Assembly (NCBI RefSeq): GCF_943373825.1
Contig: NZ_CALSBP010000003.1
Span: 620,001 to 684,000, forward strand
Direction: 5' to 3'
Length of the DNA stretch: 64,000 nucleotides
Source of the DNA: Aquimarina spinulae
Lineage (GTDB): Bacteria > Bacteroidota > Bacteroidia > Flavobacteriales > Flavobacteriaceae
The first letter of the stretch is position 1. The number at the start of each line of letters is the position of its first letter. The notes beneath the pieces are model-generated. The model was not told the DNA's origin. It saw nothing but the letters and a program-made list of their open reading frames with translations, and made no database searches. Below, piece after piece: positions 63,877 through 64,000 of the stretch. The translations under genes and the position numbers were made by a program.

Positions 63877-64000
63877 TTATCAAAAAATTGTTTCTTATAA
63901 GTGTGCGAAAATACGGAAAATTGATTTGATGACATAATTATATTCAATTTCACTTTTATAAAGTGCTATTTTAACACTTTACAAAATCTACTACACAATG
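63877..64000. other. Upstream region of the alpha-oxoamine synthase
   Basis: No gene is seen before the window edge. On the minus strand TATTTTCG, about 35 bp before the start, is one base off the TAnnTTTG box. Confidence 0.3.

Overview
The window is AT-rich, gene-dense chromosomal DNA from a member of the Bacteroidota, most likely a marine Flavobacteriaceae species close to Aquimarina; the genus is inferred from gene content, not searched. Supporting signs are type IX secretion (T9SS) C-terminal sorting domains, lipoproteins with an acidic SDDD/KDDD-type stretch after the lipobox cysteine (the surface-export signal of this phylum), a TonB-dependent receptor with a DUF4249 partner, LytS/LytTR and propeller-type two-component systems, DUF4834 and YfhO genes, and several upstream TAnnTTTG boxes matching the -7 element of the Bacteroidota housekeeping sigma factor. 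No rRNA, tRNA, CRISPR array or intact insertion sequence was seen.

Layout. 1-2.4 kb: a small lipoprotein, a tyrosine recombinase and a divergent zinc-ribbon gene separated by a nested palindrome. 2.9-7.1 kb: leftward metabolic genes (YdeI-like, MOSC, small lipoprotein, GH31 glycosidase). 7.4-16.5 kb: rightward exported proteins, namely a Cys-rich lipoprotein, a T9SS esterase-phytase/GDPD hybrid, a cadherin-LRR lipoprotein and the TonB receptor/DUF4249 pair. 16.6-20 kb: housekeeping genes (MBL-fold hydrolase, a conserved unknown, Bcp peroxiredoxin). 20-24.5 kb: a beta-helix T9SS protein preceded by a collapsed, frameshifted tandem paralogue and a repeated leader. 24.8-30.4 kb: a kinase remnant, two LytS-type kinases with almost identical C-terminal halves, and one LytTR regulator. 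30.5-35 kb: Nth (without an Fe-S cluster), a small conserved protein, an ECF sigma factor and UvrA.

35-40 kb: two paralogous envelope proteins with Tyr-Gly-Arg repeats, each behind a sigma-54-like promoter, separated by an amidohydrolase and a lipoprotein. 40-50.6 kb: a flippase and a surface-lipoprotein island (three BspA-like proteins and one seven-repeat propeller protein). Three of these four share an upstream leader, and the island is interrupted by an ion-channel/Spo0M pair. 51-54.7 kb: a propeller-type sensor kinase and a LuxR-type regulator. 54.7-58.8 kb: a DUF4834-YfhO-glycosyltransferase operon. 58.9-64 kb: an outer-membrane barrel protein with a long charged tail, a GNAT-like protein, an orphan lanthipeptide-like precursor and an alpha-oxoamine synthase that may make sphingolipid or sulfonolipid bases.

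Together the window is mainly about the cell surface: T9SS and lipoprotein adhesins, TonB uptake, glycan and lipid synthesis, and sensors that probably watch the envelope. Many loci show tandem duplication, concerted evolution and decay.
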